DNA of 64,000 nucleotides from Loigolactobacillus binensis (GCF_005405165.1 NZ_BJDN01000004.1:91875-155874); one strand, 5' to 3'. Counted from the stretch's first letter, positions 26,771 to 35,899 are shown. Notes: a model not told the origin generated them from the letters alone. Numbers and translations: made by a program.

Positions 26771-27796
26771 ATGAAGAAAAAGTTTTGGGGCCTATTGACC
26801 CTGTTATCGTTATTAGCCCTGTTGTTGACCACGCTAGGTGGCACTGGTAACACTAAGGCAGCAAGTAAAACGGAAACGATCAAAATTGGTTATATGAATT
26901 CAGTTAATAGTGTTGGTTTAGTCGCGATCGCCAAGGAGGCCGGCTATTTTAAGGCCCAAGGGTTGAACGTTAAATTAGTTGAATTTTCTGATGGTCCTTC
27001 GATCATCGCCGCCATGAAATCTGGCAGTGTCGATATTGGTGAAATTGGGCCTGGTGCGCATACACAAGTGGCCCAAGGCAACGCTAAAATCGTGATGTTT
27101 GACGGCCTGAGTACTTCGGACAAAATTATTGCCAATAAAAAATCTGGCATTACGTCGATCAAAGATTTAAAAGGCAAAAAAGTGGCTGTTGTTGCGGGAA
27201 CTACCAGCCAAGTCATTTTGGATGCAGCTTTGAAAAAAGCGGGGATGACTGAAAGTGACGTTAAGGTGGTCAGCATGAGCGTTAATTCGATCGTTAATGC
27301 GATGGTCTCTGGAAAAATTGATGCCGCTGCGACTTGGGCACCAGGAACAACTAAAATCAAAGAAAAACTTGGTAGCAATGCGATCACGTTAGCTAAGGAT
27401 AGTGATTTTACAAGTTCAATGCCTTTTACTTGCTCATGGATCGTCACGCCAAGTTACGCTAAGAAAAATAAAGCAACCATCCTGAAGTTTGATAAAGCCA
27501 TGTTACAAGCAATGAATTATCGTAAAAATGGTGGCAAAAATGCGGCCAAATGGATCGCTCAGCAATTGGGCCTTAGTGTCAGTGATGTGAAAAAACAGAT
27601 CACCAGCACGGAAAAGATTTATTCAGCGAAACAAGTAGTTGAATTGATCAATAACGGCGAATTGTTTAAATATTATACGAAGCAACAAAAAAACTTTATT
27701 AAGTTAGGACTTTTAAAGGACAACGGCAAACTGAAAACGGCCAAGAATTACGTTATGACCGATATGATCAAGAAAGCTGCCGCCGCGATCGAATAA
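26771..27796 (+). CDS. TauA/SsuA-like (NMT1-type) substrate-binding protein
   Basis: Extracellular binding protein of importer 1, 341 residues. Seen: signal sequence (about 1-31) without a lipobox cysteine, then the two-lobed NitT/TauT core: TIKIGYMNSVNSVGLVAIA, AGYFKAQGLNV, FSDGPSIIAAMKSGSVDIG and IKDLKGKKVAVVAGTTSQ. Lack of lipobox is unusual for a Gram-positive binding protein; the signal peptide may remain as an uncleaved anchor. Start ATG 26771 with AAGGAG. A terminator follows. Confidence 0.85.
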   Translation: MKKKFWGLLTLLSLLALLLTTLGGTGNTKAASKTETIKIGYMNSVNSVGLVAIAKEAGYFKAQGLNVKLVEFSDGPSIIAAMKSGSVDIGEIGPGAHTQVAQGNAKIVMFDGLSTSDKIIANKKSGITSIKDLKGKKVAVVAGTTSQVILDAALKKAGMTESDVKVVSMSVNSIVNAMVSGKIDAAATWAPGTTKIKEKLGSNAITLAKDSDFTSSMPFTCSWIVTPSYAKKNKATILKFDKAMLQAMNYRKNGGKNAAKWIAQQLGLSVSDVKKQITSTEKIYSAKQVVELINNGELFKYYTKQQKNFIKLGLLKDNGKLKTAKNYVMTDMIKKAAAAIE

Positions 27797-27809
27797 TGGT
27801 TCGATCAAT

Positions 27810-27842
27810 AAAAGGCTATCCAATTGACGGATAGTCTTTTAT
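27810..27842 (+). terminator. Terminator after importer operon 1
   Basis: AAAGGCTATCC / GGATAGTCTTT stem (one wobble), 7-base loop, then T-rich. It separates the importer from the isomerase-aldolase genes. Confidence 0.8.
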
Positions 27843-27894
27843 TTGAATCAGATGTGGTTTCTAAAATAATTAATTAAATGAGGAGTGTTTATTT

Positions 27895-29226
27895 ATGGCT
27901 AATTTATTGTATATTCCCGTTGAACGGCGGTTATTTGATGCCGCCGCTGCTGATAATATTTATACGCAAATGTTGAAAGTTTTACAGCCTTATCACGTGA
28001 CGGTACCGGAACATAATTTAGGAACGCCAGAAGAAATGGGTAATTTTATGACCCGAGTTAATCAGCAACACTTTGATGGCATCATTTTTCATAATACATC
28101 ATTTACTGGTGCTGAGTTTATTGAACAGATCGCTGATTATTTTCCCACAACACCGATTTTACTGATCGCTTCTCGGGAGCCAAGTATCGGTGGCTGGCTG
28201 CGCCTAAATGGGGCCACTGGTTTGATCAGTACCGCGAATTCCTTGATGCGGCGTCACCATCCGTACAGTTATATTTACGGTGATCCAGATGAAACCAAGG
28301 TGCAATACAAGGTCAAAGATTTTTGTCAAAGTGTCAGTTTAAAGGCCAAATTAGCGCAGTTGAAAATTGGGGTAGTTGGTACTTACCCAGTTGGTTTTGC
28401 ATTTGCCGGCGCGAATGAAGCTGCTTTAAAACGGACGTTTGGTACAGAACTGCTACATTACGAAGTGGATACAGCCTTTGCAGACGCCACGGCCTTACCA
28501 GAAACGGCTTATGCTGGCGAATTGGCCTATGCGCAAGCACACATGCGACACCTTGATCCTGAGCTGCCAGAAACCATTAAGTACGTGAAATTTGTGGCCT
28601 TAATGCGGCAATGGCGCCAGCGGGATGGCTTTAATGCCTTGGCCTCTCGTTGTTGGCCAGATTTCTTTGATAAATATGCCGCCGCACCCGGTGCGGTGTG
28701 GTCACAATTATGTGATGAAGGGCTACCGACCGCAATGGAATGTGATATTCATGGGGCTTTGGCCATGTATATTTTACAACAAATGGCCGGAACAGATACG
28801 CCGGTTTATTTAGGTGATATTTCTAGTTTTGAGCCAAGCGACAATACGATCTCTGTTTGGCATGATTATGGTCCCTTTGCGCTGGCCAATCCCAAATATG
28901 GCGTTGAAACCAGCGTCCATCCGAATCGAAAAATGCTGGTCAGTCCGCAGTTTGTTTTGAAGCCTGGCCGAGTGACCTTGCTGCGGGTACACGTTAATGC
29001 GGCTGGTGCTTACGAATTAGTTACTTTAGGGGGCACGGCCCAGGACGCGCCGGCACAATTTGACGGCGTTTCGGGGCGTATTAGGTTGGATACCCCAGTG
29101 GCAAAAGTGTTTGATGATATTGTCCGTAATGGCTACGAACAACATTATGCGTTGGTTTATGGTGACTTCACAGCGACAGTTGCACAATTAGGTGCACTTT
29201 TACAATTACCGATCCATACTTATTAG
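27895..29226 (+). CDS. L-fucose/L-arabinose isomerase-fold protein, putative (sulfo)sugar isomerase
   Basis: Length 443 residues, no signal peptide, so cytosolic. The fold is recognised from the FucI/AraA-like pattern: an N-terminal Rossmann-like half with FDGIIFHNTSFTGAE and AKLQIGVVG-type strands, then TAMECDIHGALAMYILQQM and YLGDISSFEPSDNTISVWHD, which supply the acidic and His metal ligands in this superfamily. It is not a close match to classical FucI, and no fuculokinase or FucA is nearby. With the aldolase 12 bp downstream and a PFK-like kinase and aldehyde dehydrogenase adjacent, I infer an aldose-ketose isomerase for an unusual hexose. Sulfoquinovose is the leading guess. Start ATG 27895 with GAGGAG. 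Confidence 0.65.
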   Translation: MANLLYIPVERRLFDAAAADNIYTQMLKVLQPYHVTVPEHNLGTPEEMGNFMTRVNQQHFDGIIFHNTSFTGAEFIEQIADYFPTTPILLIASREPSIGGWLRLNGATGLISTANSLMRRHHPYSYIYGDPDETKVQYKVKDFCQSVSLKAKLAQLKIGVVGTYPVGFAFAGANEAALKRTFGTELLHYEVDTAFADATALPETAYAGELAYAQAHMRHLDPELPETIKYVKFVALMRQWRQRDGFNALASRCWPDFFDKYAAAPGAVWSQLCDEGLPTAMECDIHGALAMYILQQMAGTDTPVYLGDISSFEPSDNTISVWHDYGPFALANPKYGVETSVHPNRKMLVSPQFVLKPGRVTLLRVHVNAAGAYELVTLGGTAQDAPAQFDGVSGRIRLDTPVAKVFDDIVRNGYEQHYALVYGDFTATVAQLGALLQLPIHTY

Positions 29227-29238
29227 GAGGGGAACCAG

Positions 29239-30102
29239 ATGACCTTAGTAACAACTAAAGAATTAACGCAGTCCGCCCAACGTGGACAATATGCGGTCGG
29301 TGCTTTCAATGTCACTAATATTGCGATGGCGCGTGGTGTTGTTGCGGCTGCAGAGGCCAATTGTTCGCCAGTAATCTTACAGATCGGTGAAAAACAATTG
29401 ACTAATTACGTGCCCTTGGACTTAATGGGAACCGTAATGCTGACTTTGGCACGGCAGGCCAAGGTACCTATCGCTGTGCATTTGGATCACGGTTTCAGTT
29501 ATGAAGTAATCATTCAAGCCTTGAAATTAGGTTTTAGTTCCGTTATGATCGACGCTTCGCAAACTGATTTTGCTACCAATATTGCCCAAACTAAAGCAGT
29601 CGTTCAAGTGGCACATGCGTTAGGGGTATCAGTGGAGGCTGAATTAGGACCAATGAACCGAGAAGGTGGTGGTACAACGGTTGACTATCGCCAGTTAGCA
29701 CAAACCTACACGGATCCCCAAGCGGCTGAGCGCTTTGTGGCCGCTACCGGCACCGATCTCCTGGCGATCGCTTACGGCACCGTACATGGTATTTATTCGC
29801 AAACACCACATTTAAGTTTTGACCGCTTACAGCAAATTGCGCAATTGGTCAGTGTTCCATTAGTTGTTCATGGCGGCTCAGGTTTAGCTGATCAAGATTA
29901 TCGGCGATCAATTGCCAATGGAATCTGTAAAATTAATTACTATTCTAATCTAGCTTATACAGTTGCTAACACGGTTAAGCAGAAATTACAACAAACAACA
30001 ACCCAGGTTTTTATTTCGGATGTTGATAATTGGACGCAGCAATTAGTTCAAGCCGAAGTCAGCGCAAAATTACAGATTTTTGGTTCGGCCGGGCAAGCTT
30101 GA
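29239..30102 (+). CDS. Class II fructose-bisphosphate aldolase-family protein
   Basis: Zinc-dependent class II aldolase of the FbaA/GatY/KbaY family, 287 residues. Seen: metal ligands in AVHLDHG, the catalytic/metal region EAELGPMNREGG, TDLLAIAYGTVHGIY and VHGGSGL. The family cleaves ketose-1-phosphates or ketose-1,6-bisphosphates to DHAP plus an aldehyde. Start ATG 29239 with GGAGGGG, 12 bp after the isomerase gene, so the two are co-transcribed. The pairing suggests a dedicated role (for example 6-sulfofructose-1-phosphate to DHAP and sulfolactaldehyde) rather than the housekeeping aldolase; this is inference. Confidence 0.85.
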   Translation: MTLVTTKELTQSAQRGQYAVGAFNVTNIAMARGVVAAAEANCSPVILQIGEKQLTNYVPLDLMGTVMLTLARQAKVPIAVHLDHGFSYEVIIQALKLGFSSVMIDASQTDFATNIAQTKAVVQVAHALGVSVEAELGPMNREGGGTTVDYRQLAQTYTDPQAAERFVAATGTDLLAIAYGTVHGIYSQTPHLSFDRLQQIAQLVSVPLVVHGGSGLADQDYRRSIANGICKINYYSNLAYTVANTVKQKLQQTTTQVFISDVDNWTQQLVQAEVSAKLQIFGSAGQA

Positions 30103-30132
30103 TTTAGTGATAATTACATTTACCAGGGAATT

Positions 30133-30175
30133 AAAAGGCCCACCGTTAAAGTTAATTTAGCGGCGGGCCTTTTTG
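30133..30175 (+). terminator. Bidirectional terminator between aldolase and PFK-like genes
   Basis: An 18-base arm starting AAAAGGCCCACCG pairs with TTTAGCGGCGGGCCTTTT (one mismatch, one wobble), with T-run and A-run, between convergent genes. Confidence 0.88.
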
Positions 30176-30219
30176 CTACCTTAATTAAGTTCGGGACAGC
30201 CATACATAGCTAGTAAACT

Positions 30220-31368
30220 TTAAGTAAAGTTCACGATCGTTGGCAGCGGGGTGTCGGCCAAACGGTTACTTAGCCAGTCAATATATTCGGCGGTGACGCC
30301 ATTACCAGCTTGATTGATAAATTCGGCCGGCAATTGGCGTGTGTGCTGGGCAACAGTCGTTAGTGGGATCAAGGGGTATTGCGCCTGTTCCGCTGTACTA
30401 ATACCGACCATTTGATCAGTTGCACCTGCACAAACGGCCGCAACGGCACGTTGGCCGGCGTTACTGGCCTCGGTGCGATCGCGCAAGCTCTGTTGGGTGA
30501 TGCTAGCGCGGCCAGCTAAACCAGGTTTTTCACTACGCGCTTTAATGCCTAGTTCTTTTACTACTTGTTCGGCTAGATAACTACCAACTTCGCCAAAATA
30601 AACGGCGCGGCCGGCTTGAAAACGAGCAGGCACGATTGGCTGTCCGGAAGCCTGCTTTAGGCCTTCCGCGACGACAACGATCACTTCATGTTTTTGGGCG
30701 TAGATTCGTTGCACATCTTGGAGAAATTGTTGCAGGGAAAAAGGTCGTTCGGGAACGTAAATCAGATCAGGAGCTAGCCGACCGCCTGGCTGATCGGCTA
30801 AGGCCGCTGCCGCTGCTAACCAACCAGCATCGCGACCCATTAATTCAATAATACAAACATGAATCGGTAAGCTGACGACGTCGGCAGCAATTTCGCGCAC
30901 TGTTTGGCGAACATAATTTGCGGCACTGAGAAAGCCAGGCGCGTGATCAAGACCATTTAAATCGTTGTCGATGGTTTTGGGAATGCCGATCACTTTAATA
31001 GTGGTCGCAGCGGCCTGACAAGCTTGTGCTAAATGATGACAGGTAGTCATCGTGCCGTTCCCGCCAGTCAGCAACACATAATCAATCGCCTGTTTTTCAA
31101 GTTGAATGACTAGATCGGCGTAATCTTTGGCTGTCAACGGTGTGCGTGAGGAGCCGATCGCACTTCCAGGTGAGTGTAATAGCGCCGCAATTTCTTGTGG
31201 CGAACGGTTACTAAGCTCAATAAAATCGGCGGTCACTAAGCCAGCGATGCCGTTACGAGCCCCTAAAACCTGCAAATGCTGTGCTTGGCCCGCCTTGATC
31301 ACGCCGTATAACGAACTATTTAAAACGGCGGTCGGGCCGCCACCGTGGATCACTAACAAACGTTGCAT
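30220..31368 (-). CDS. 6-phosphofructokinase-family kinase (PFKA superfamily)
   Basis: Length 382 residues. Seen: HGGGPTAVLNSSLYG at the N terminus, GARNGIAGL, nucleotide-site TGGNGTM, catalytic PKTIDNDL, substrate-binding MGRDAGW and VVVAEGLK. The Gly in GGNGTM (ATP-type) together with Lys in PKTIDND (pyrophosphate-type) mixes the markers of the two PFK classes, so the phosphate donor is open. It is longer than housekeeping PfkA (about 320). It is transcribed with the aldehyde dehydrogenase upstream (gap 104 bp) from the promoter at 32906-32938. Start ATG with GGAGG. By context it could phosphorylate 6-sulfofructose or another ketose for the neighbouring aldolase. Confidence 0.85.
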   Translation of the reverse strand: MQRLLVIHGGGPTAVLNSSLYGVIKAGQAQHLQVLGARNGIAGLVTADFIELSNRSPQEIAALLHSPGSAIGSSRTPLTAKDYADLVIQLEKQAIDYVLLTGGNGTMTTCHHLAQACQAAATTIKVIGIPKTIDNDLNGLDHAPGFLSAANYVRQTVREIAADVVSLPIHVCIIELMGRDAGWLAAAAALADQPGGRLAPDLIYVPERPFSLQQFLQDVQRIYAQKHEVIVVVAEGLKQASGQPIVPARFQAGRAVYFGEVGSYLAEQVVKELGIKARSEKPGLAGRASITQQSLRDRTEASNAGQRAVAAVCAGATDQMVGISTAEQAQYPLIPLTTVAQHTRQLPAEFINQAGNGVTAEYIDWLSNRLADTPLPTIVNFT

Positions 31369-31472
31369 GGTAAAGCCTCCTCATCCAGACTATAGCCTGA
31401 AATTTTTGTGGTTAATATTTTTTAATGTTATTACGGTTAAAATTCAGTTCGCCGTATTTTTAGCTCCTTATT

Positions 31473-32849
31473 TTAGTAAGCAATAACTTTCTGGTTGGCA
31501 AATTCAAATAATGCCTGTTCACTCATTTCGCGGCCGTAACCAGAGTTTTTGACGCCGCCAAATGGTAATTCGGGTTGCGCAACGGCCTGCTGATTAATAA
31601 AAATTTGGCCGGTTTCCAGCTGGGCGGCTATTGCTTGTGCATGTTTAGTGGCGCCGAAAACGGTGCCTGCTAACCCGTATTGTGAGTGGTTGGCCAGTGC
31701 AATTGCCGCTTGGTCAGAAGCCACAATGTGTAATTGGCCCACAGGTCCAAATAGTTCTTGATCAAAGATCGGGTTTGTGGCAGTGATGTCGCCTAATAAA
31801 ACTGGTTTGAAAAAATAACCGGGTTGATCAGGTACGAGGCCACCTGGGACTAAAACGGTGGCCCCGTGTGCAATGGCCAAATCAACTTGAACTTGGATTC
31901 GTTGTTGAACGGTCTGCGAGGCCAAGGGTGCTAATGTGGTCGTTTCATCCCGTGGATCGCCGATTTTTTGCTGGGCAAAGGCAGCTTTAACGGCGGCCGT
32001 AAAAGCAGGGGCAACTGCTTGGTGGACGATGAAACGCTTAGCGGATACACAAACTTGGCCGGCATTGCGTAGGCGTGAGCCGACTGCTGCAGCGGCGGCA
32101 GCTGGTACATCTGCATCAGCTAACACGATAAAAGCATCATTGCCACCTAACTCTAACGTTGATTTCGTTAGTGCTTGTGCGGCCTCACTGGCAACTGCCC
32201 GACCAGCACGCGTTGAGCCGGTTAAGGCTACCCCTTGGACTCGTTGATCAGCGATCACTGTGGCGGCCTGTTCGTCCGTTAAAAATAAGTTTTGTAAAGC
32301 GGCAGGCTCGATCCCGGCAGCCTGAACCATTTCAGTGAACAATAAGGCACAATCCGCAACACTGGAAGCGTGTTTGAGAATAACTGGGTTACCTAAAATA
32401 AAATTAGGCGCAAAAACCCGCATAACTTGTGTATAGGGGAAATTCCACGGTTCGATGGCTAGTACAATACCGGTGGGCTCGTAACTAATTTGAGCTTGCT
32501 CGACACCTTGATATTGGCGAATATGCGGTTGTAAGGCCGCAGCACCATGATCGGCATAGTAGTTAGCAACCCCGATGCTGCCATTGATTTCGGCGCGACT
32601 TTCTCGTAGTAACTTGCCCATATTAGCCGTTGCCGTAGTGGCCAAGCGAGTTGCATTCTGTTCAAAAATCGTGGCCAAACGCTGTAATTGGCGCGTGCGA
32701 GCCTGGACGCCAGCAAAGCCTAATTGCTGAGTCGTTTGGTAATAAGCATTACCGACAGCTAAAGCCTTATTGATCGTTGCGGTGGTTGCTGTTGTATACG
32801 TAGCAATGATTTCTTCAGTATAAGGATCAATCGTTTGATAATTTGCCAT
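31473..32849 (-). CDS. NAD(P)-dependent aldehyde dehydrogenase (GabD-like)
   Basis: Length 458 residues from ATG at 32847-32849, with GGAGGAAT upstream; longer in-frame starts lack an SD. Seen: AIEPWNFPY, ALTGSTRAGRAVAS (cofactor), catalytic Glu in LELGGND and catalytic Cys in AGQVCVSAKR, and the C-terminal ELPFGGVKNSGYGRE. This is the succinate-semialdehyde dehydrogenase subgroup, which also contains sulfolactaldehyde and lactaldehyde dehydrogenases. As first gene of the minus-strand operon with the PFK-like kinase, it may oxidise the aldehyde released by the class II aldolase. Confidence 0.88.
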   Translation of the reverse strand: MANYQTIDPYTEEIIATYTTATTATINKALAVGNAYYQTTQQLGFAGVQARTRQLQRLATIFEQNATRLATTATANMGKLLRESRAEINGSIGVANYYADHGAAALQPHIRQYQGVEQAQISYEPTGIVLAIEPWNFPYTQVMRVFAPNFILGNPVILKHASSVADCALLFTEMVQAAGIEPAALQNLFLTDEQAATVIADQRVQGVALTGSTRAGRAVASEAAQALTKSTLELGGNDAFIVLADADVPAAAAAAVGSRLRNAGQVCVSAKRFIVHQAVAPAFTAAVKAAFAQQKIGDPRDETTTLAPLASQTVQQRIQVQVDLAIAHGATVLVPGGLVPDQPGYFFKPVLLGDITATNPIFDQELFGPVGQLHIVASDQAAIALANHSQYGLAGTVFGATKHAQAIAAQLETGQIFINQQAVAQPELPFGGVKNSGYGREMSEQALFEFANQKVIAY

Positions 32850-32905
32850 AATGTATTCCTCCATAATAGTGTCGGCCAAAAATTCGGCTAGCTTTAATAC
32901 CAAAC

Positions 32906-32938
32906 AGTATACAAAGGCTACCTCAAACCAACCTTAAA
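32906..32938 (-). promoter_or_regulatory. Promoter and tandem TTTAAG-like operator of the dehydrogenase-kinase operon
   Basis: Read on the minus strand: TTTAAG (32938-32933), then 11 bp on TTTGAG (32927-32922), a 10-bp gap, and -10 TATACT (32911-32906). The geometry is identical to the promoters at 25097-25129 and 33074-33106. Confidence 0.65.
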
Positions 32939-33073
32939 ATAGTTTTAGAGATCTGACCGGCAACTATTTAATGGCAACAGGGCGAAAAAAGTAAGTTGGA
33001 TTGGTGCGACGTATTATGACTTAGATTTTCATATTTAATGAACTAAAAAATCTGGTGTAAAAAAATAATTACT

Positions 33074-33106
33074 TTTAAGTTGGGTTTAAGTTTATCCAGC
33101 TATGCT
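33074..33106 (+). promoter_or_regulatory. Promoter and tandem TTTAAG operator of importer operon 2
   Basis: TTTAAG at 33074-33079 and 33085-33090 (11 bp apart), 10-bp gap, -10 TATGCT (33101-33106). It shares the block TTTTAAGTTGGRTTTAAGTT with the operon 1 promoter. A further TAAGTTGGATT lies at 32992-33002. Confidence 0.7.
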
Positions 33107-33138
33107 TATTTTCAATTAATCAATGGAGATGAGTAAAA

Positions 33139-33954
33139 ATGGAAAACGTAGCGGCATTTGGTGCAACGCGTCCCCATAAACGACAACACTTAACTTGGCA
33201 AAAATTTTTACCGTGGCTGATCCCCGTTATGCTAGTCGGTTTCTGGCAGCTAGCGGTCAGCGCAAATTGGATCAGCAGTAGCTTATTACCGTCACCGCTC
33301 GCCGTTATTCAAGATGGGATCGCACTTTGGCAAACAGGTGAATTACCTAAAAATATCAGTATCAGTCTTTATCGTGCGACTGCCGGTTTTGTCATCGGCG
33401 GCAGTATTGGTTTCTTACTTGGTTTAGTCAACGGACTTTCTAAAGTTACCCGAGCACTATTCGATTCTTCGATTCAAATGTTGCGCAATATTCCGCATTT
33501 ATCGTTGATCCCAGTGGTGATCATTGCCTTAGGTATCGGTGAGACCGCGAAAATTTCGTTGGTCGCCGTTGGGGTGATGTTCCCGATCTACATTAATACG
33601 TTCCACGGTATTACTAGTATTGATCCAGAATTATTAGAAATGGGGCATGCGTATGGATTATCCAAACGGGCTCTGTTAACAAAAATTGTTTTTCCTGGCG
33701 CTTTGCCGACGATTTTAGTGGGTGTTCGCTACGCTTTAGGTGTGATGTGGACCACTTTGATTGTGGCCGAAACGATTTCTTCTAGCTCTGGTATTGGTTA
33801 TATGGCAACTAATGCGCAAGAATTCATGAATATGGATACCGTGTTATTATGTATCGTCATTTATGCCTTATTAGGTAAATTCTCTGATTTAGTGGCTAAG
33901 GCGCTGGAAAATATTTGCTTAGACTGGCAGAAAGCGGGGCGCATTGAACAATGA
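33139..33954 (+). CDS. SsuC-type ABC importer permease (operon 2)
   Basis: Membrane subunit of the second NitT/TauT-class importer. Length 271 residues, about six spans. Seen: LLPSPLAVIQDGIALWQTGELPKNI-type opening region, RNIPHLSLIPVVIIALGIGE and the EAA loop EMGHAYGLSKRALLTKIVFP, typical of SsuC. Start ATG 33139 after a GGAGATGAG SD. Its stop overlaps the ATPase start by 4 bases. Confidence 0.87.
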   Translation: MENVAAFGATRPHKRQHLTWQKFLPWLIPVMLVGFWQLAVSANWISSSLLPSPLAVIQDGIALWQTGELPKNISISLYRATAGFVIGGSIGFLLGLVNGLSKVTRALFDSSIQMLRNIPHLSLIPVVIIALGIGETAKISLVAVGVMFPIYINTFHGITSIDPELLEMGHAYGLSKRALLTKIVFPGALPTILVGVRYALGVMWTTLIVAETISSSSGIGYMATNAQEFMNMDTVLLCIVIYALLGKFSDLVAKALENICLDWQKAGRIEQ

Positions 33955-34673
33955 TCAAACCATTATTAACCCTAGAGCAAGTTGGTAAGAATTATGGAAC
34001 TAAAGTGGCCTTACACAACGTTAATTTTAATATTTACCCCGGCGAGTTCATGGCCTTAGTCGGGATGAGTGGCGGTGGCAAAAGTACGATTCTTCGCTTG
34101 ATCGCTCAGCTAGAACAACCAACCGCCGGGCAGATTCAATTTAATGATCCAGCGACAACGATGCGAGTCATGTTTCAAAATGATCGCCTTTTACCATGGA
34201 TGACTAATTTAGAAAATGTTTCCTTTAAAAGTAGTGATAAACAGGAACAACAACGTGCGCTGGCCATGTTAAATGAAGTTGGGTTGGCCGATTTTGCGGC
34301 TAGTTATCCCGGCCAGTTATCTGGTGGGCAAAAGCAACGTTTGGCGTTAGCGCGAGCATTAATGGCCAAGCCACAATTACTGTTGTTAGACGAACCATTA
34401 GGTGCCTTAGACGCATTGACGCGACGTAAAATGCAGGACTTTATTGCCGCGATCTGTGCCAAGCAACACTTAACGACTTTGTTGATCACACATGATGTAA
34501 CGGAAGCTGCTCGAATGGCGGACCGGATATTGGTTGTTAAAAATGGAACTAATGTTTATGAAGCAGATGGTGCTAAAAATCAAGATGAAGCAACGATCGC
34601 AACCGTGGCAGAAGAAGTTCTTAACGTGATTTTACACGCGCCGGCAACTGCGGCTAGTGTTGAGGGGAGATGA
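33951..34673 (+). CDS. SsuB-type ABC importer ATPase (operon 2)
   Basis: ATPase subunit of importer 2, 240 residues. Seen: Walker A GMSGGGKSTILR, Q-loop RVMFQNDRLLPWM, signature LSGGQKQRLALARA, Walker B LLLLDEPLGALD, switch LITHDVTEAARMADR, all of the SsuB type. It overlaps the permease gene upstream and the acyltransferase gene downstream by 4 bases each, so the five genes of this operon are translated as one coupled set. Confidence 0.9.
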   Translation: MIKPLLTLEQVGKNYGTKVALHNVNFNIYPGEFMALVGMSGGGKSTILRLIAQLEQPTAGQIQFNDPATTMRVMFQNDRLLPWMTNLENVSFKSSDKQEQQRALAMLNEVGLADFAASYPGQLSGGQKQRLALARALMAKPQLLLLDEPLGALDALTRRKMQDFIAAICAKQHLTTLLITHDVTEAARMADRILVVKNGTNVYEADGAKNQDEATIATVAEEVLNVILHAPATAASVEGR

Positions 34674-35899
34674 CAACACTGACGAATACCCAAGTAACAG
34701 CTAAGAAGAAACGCCCTTACTTATATGAAGTTGATTTTATGCGGATCTTCTTTATTTTCGGGGTGTTATTAAACCATACGACTACAACGTTTGCGGCCCA
34801 AATGACCAACGCAACTGGTTGGCCCCATCTGCTTTTACTCAGTACGCATTTACTGATCCATTTCACCCGGATGGGCTTCATGTTTATGACGGGGTTAGTT
34901 TTAACTTTAAATTATTATCACCGTGACAATTGGCCAAGCTTTTTTAAAAAGCGTTTTGCTGGTTCTGGTTGGCCGTATTTATTATGGAATTTGGTTTTAA
35001 TGACTTTGGCCACCTTAGTCAGTGTACCTGGTTTTTCTTGGACTAATTTTGGGTCCACTTATCTAGATGCGTTGCTCCACGGGGATCAATTCTATATGTA
35101 TTATATTTTAGTCACTTTACAATTGTATCTTTTGTTTCCATTCATCGTTAAATTATTTAAGCGGTGGACTAAAGGCCACAATAAAATTCTGTTGATCAGT
35201 TTTTTAATTCAATTAGGATTGATGTTTGCCATTAAATATGGACTGCCACACATTGATGATAGTCATTGGCTTTGGTGGTTCCGTGCGTATGGTGTTAATG
35301 TCTTCACTTATCAATTTTATTTTATTTTTGGTGCGTATACGTCCTTACATTATCAAGAAGTCAATGCGTTTATCCAACGCCACATTAAGGCAATCGCTAC
35401 AGTGACGATCACTTTAGGTGTGGGGACCGTTGCCTACTATGCTTGGAACCGTGGCGTTCTTGGCCTATCCCACACGGCCGCCGTTTCGCCACATCAGCCT
35501 TACATGTTGATTTATGACAGTATGATGATCATCTTTGTCTTTTGGATCGGTAAGGCCTACGCTTACTGGCGGCAACATGGCATTTGGCCTTGGTTTGAAA
35601 AATTTGTTCGGAATGGTGCCAAAGTATCTTTTGGCATCTATTTAGACCAAATGATCGGCTTAACTATTTTAAGTTGGTTGTTAAGCTTCGTCAGTGTTCC
35701 TGATTGGGTATTTTTAATTTTGATCCCAGTCGGTTATCTATTGGTTGTCGCGATCTCCTTTGGTATTGCGTGGTTCTGTTATCGCGTACCGCCATTTGGT
35801 ATTATGATCGGTCGCCCGCAAGTGCATTTGTTTAAAAAGAGAGGAATGGTGCTTCATGACCAAACTAACAAATCTATTATCACAACAACTCAAAAATAA
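34670..35899 (+). CDS. Membrane acyltransferase, acyltransferase-3 family
   Basis: Integral membrane protein of 409 residues with about ten spans. The N-terminal motif YEVDFMRIFFIFGVLLNHTT carries the Arg and His typical of acyltransferase-3 (OafA/NolL-like) proteins, which move acyl groups to sugars, lipids or peptides on or across the membrane. ATG 34670 overlaps the ATPase stop, and its own 3' end overlaps the next gene by 44 bases. Its place inside an importer operon, beside an acyl-activating enzyme, is unusual. Acceptor and donor are unknown; acylation of the imported compound or of an envelope glycan are both possible. Confidence 0.8.
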   Translation: MTTLTNTQVTAKKKRPYLYEVDFMRIFFIFGVLLNHTTTTFAAQMTNATGWPHLLLLSTHLLIHFTRMGFMFMTGLVLTLNYYHRDNWPSFFKKRFAGSGWPYLLWNLVLMTLATLVSVPGFSWTNFGSTYLDALLHGDQFYMYYILVTLQLYLLFPFIVKLFKRWTKGHNKILLISFLIQLGLMFAIKYGLPHIDDSHWLWWFRAYGVNVFTYQFYFIFGAYTSLHYQEVNAFIQRHIKAIATVTITLGVGTVAYYAWNRGVLGLSHTAAVSPHQPYMLIYDSMMIIFVFWIGKAYAYWRQHGIWPWFEKFVRNGAKVSFGIYLDQMIGLTILSWLLSFVSVPDWVFLILIPVGYLLVVAISFGIAWFCYRVPPFGIMIGRPQVHLFKKRGMVLHDQTNKSIITTTQK

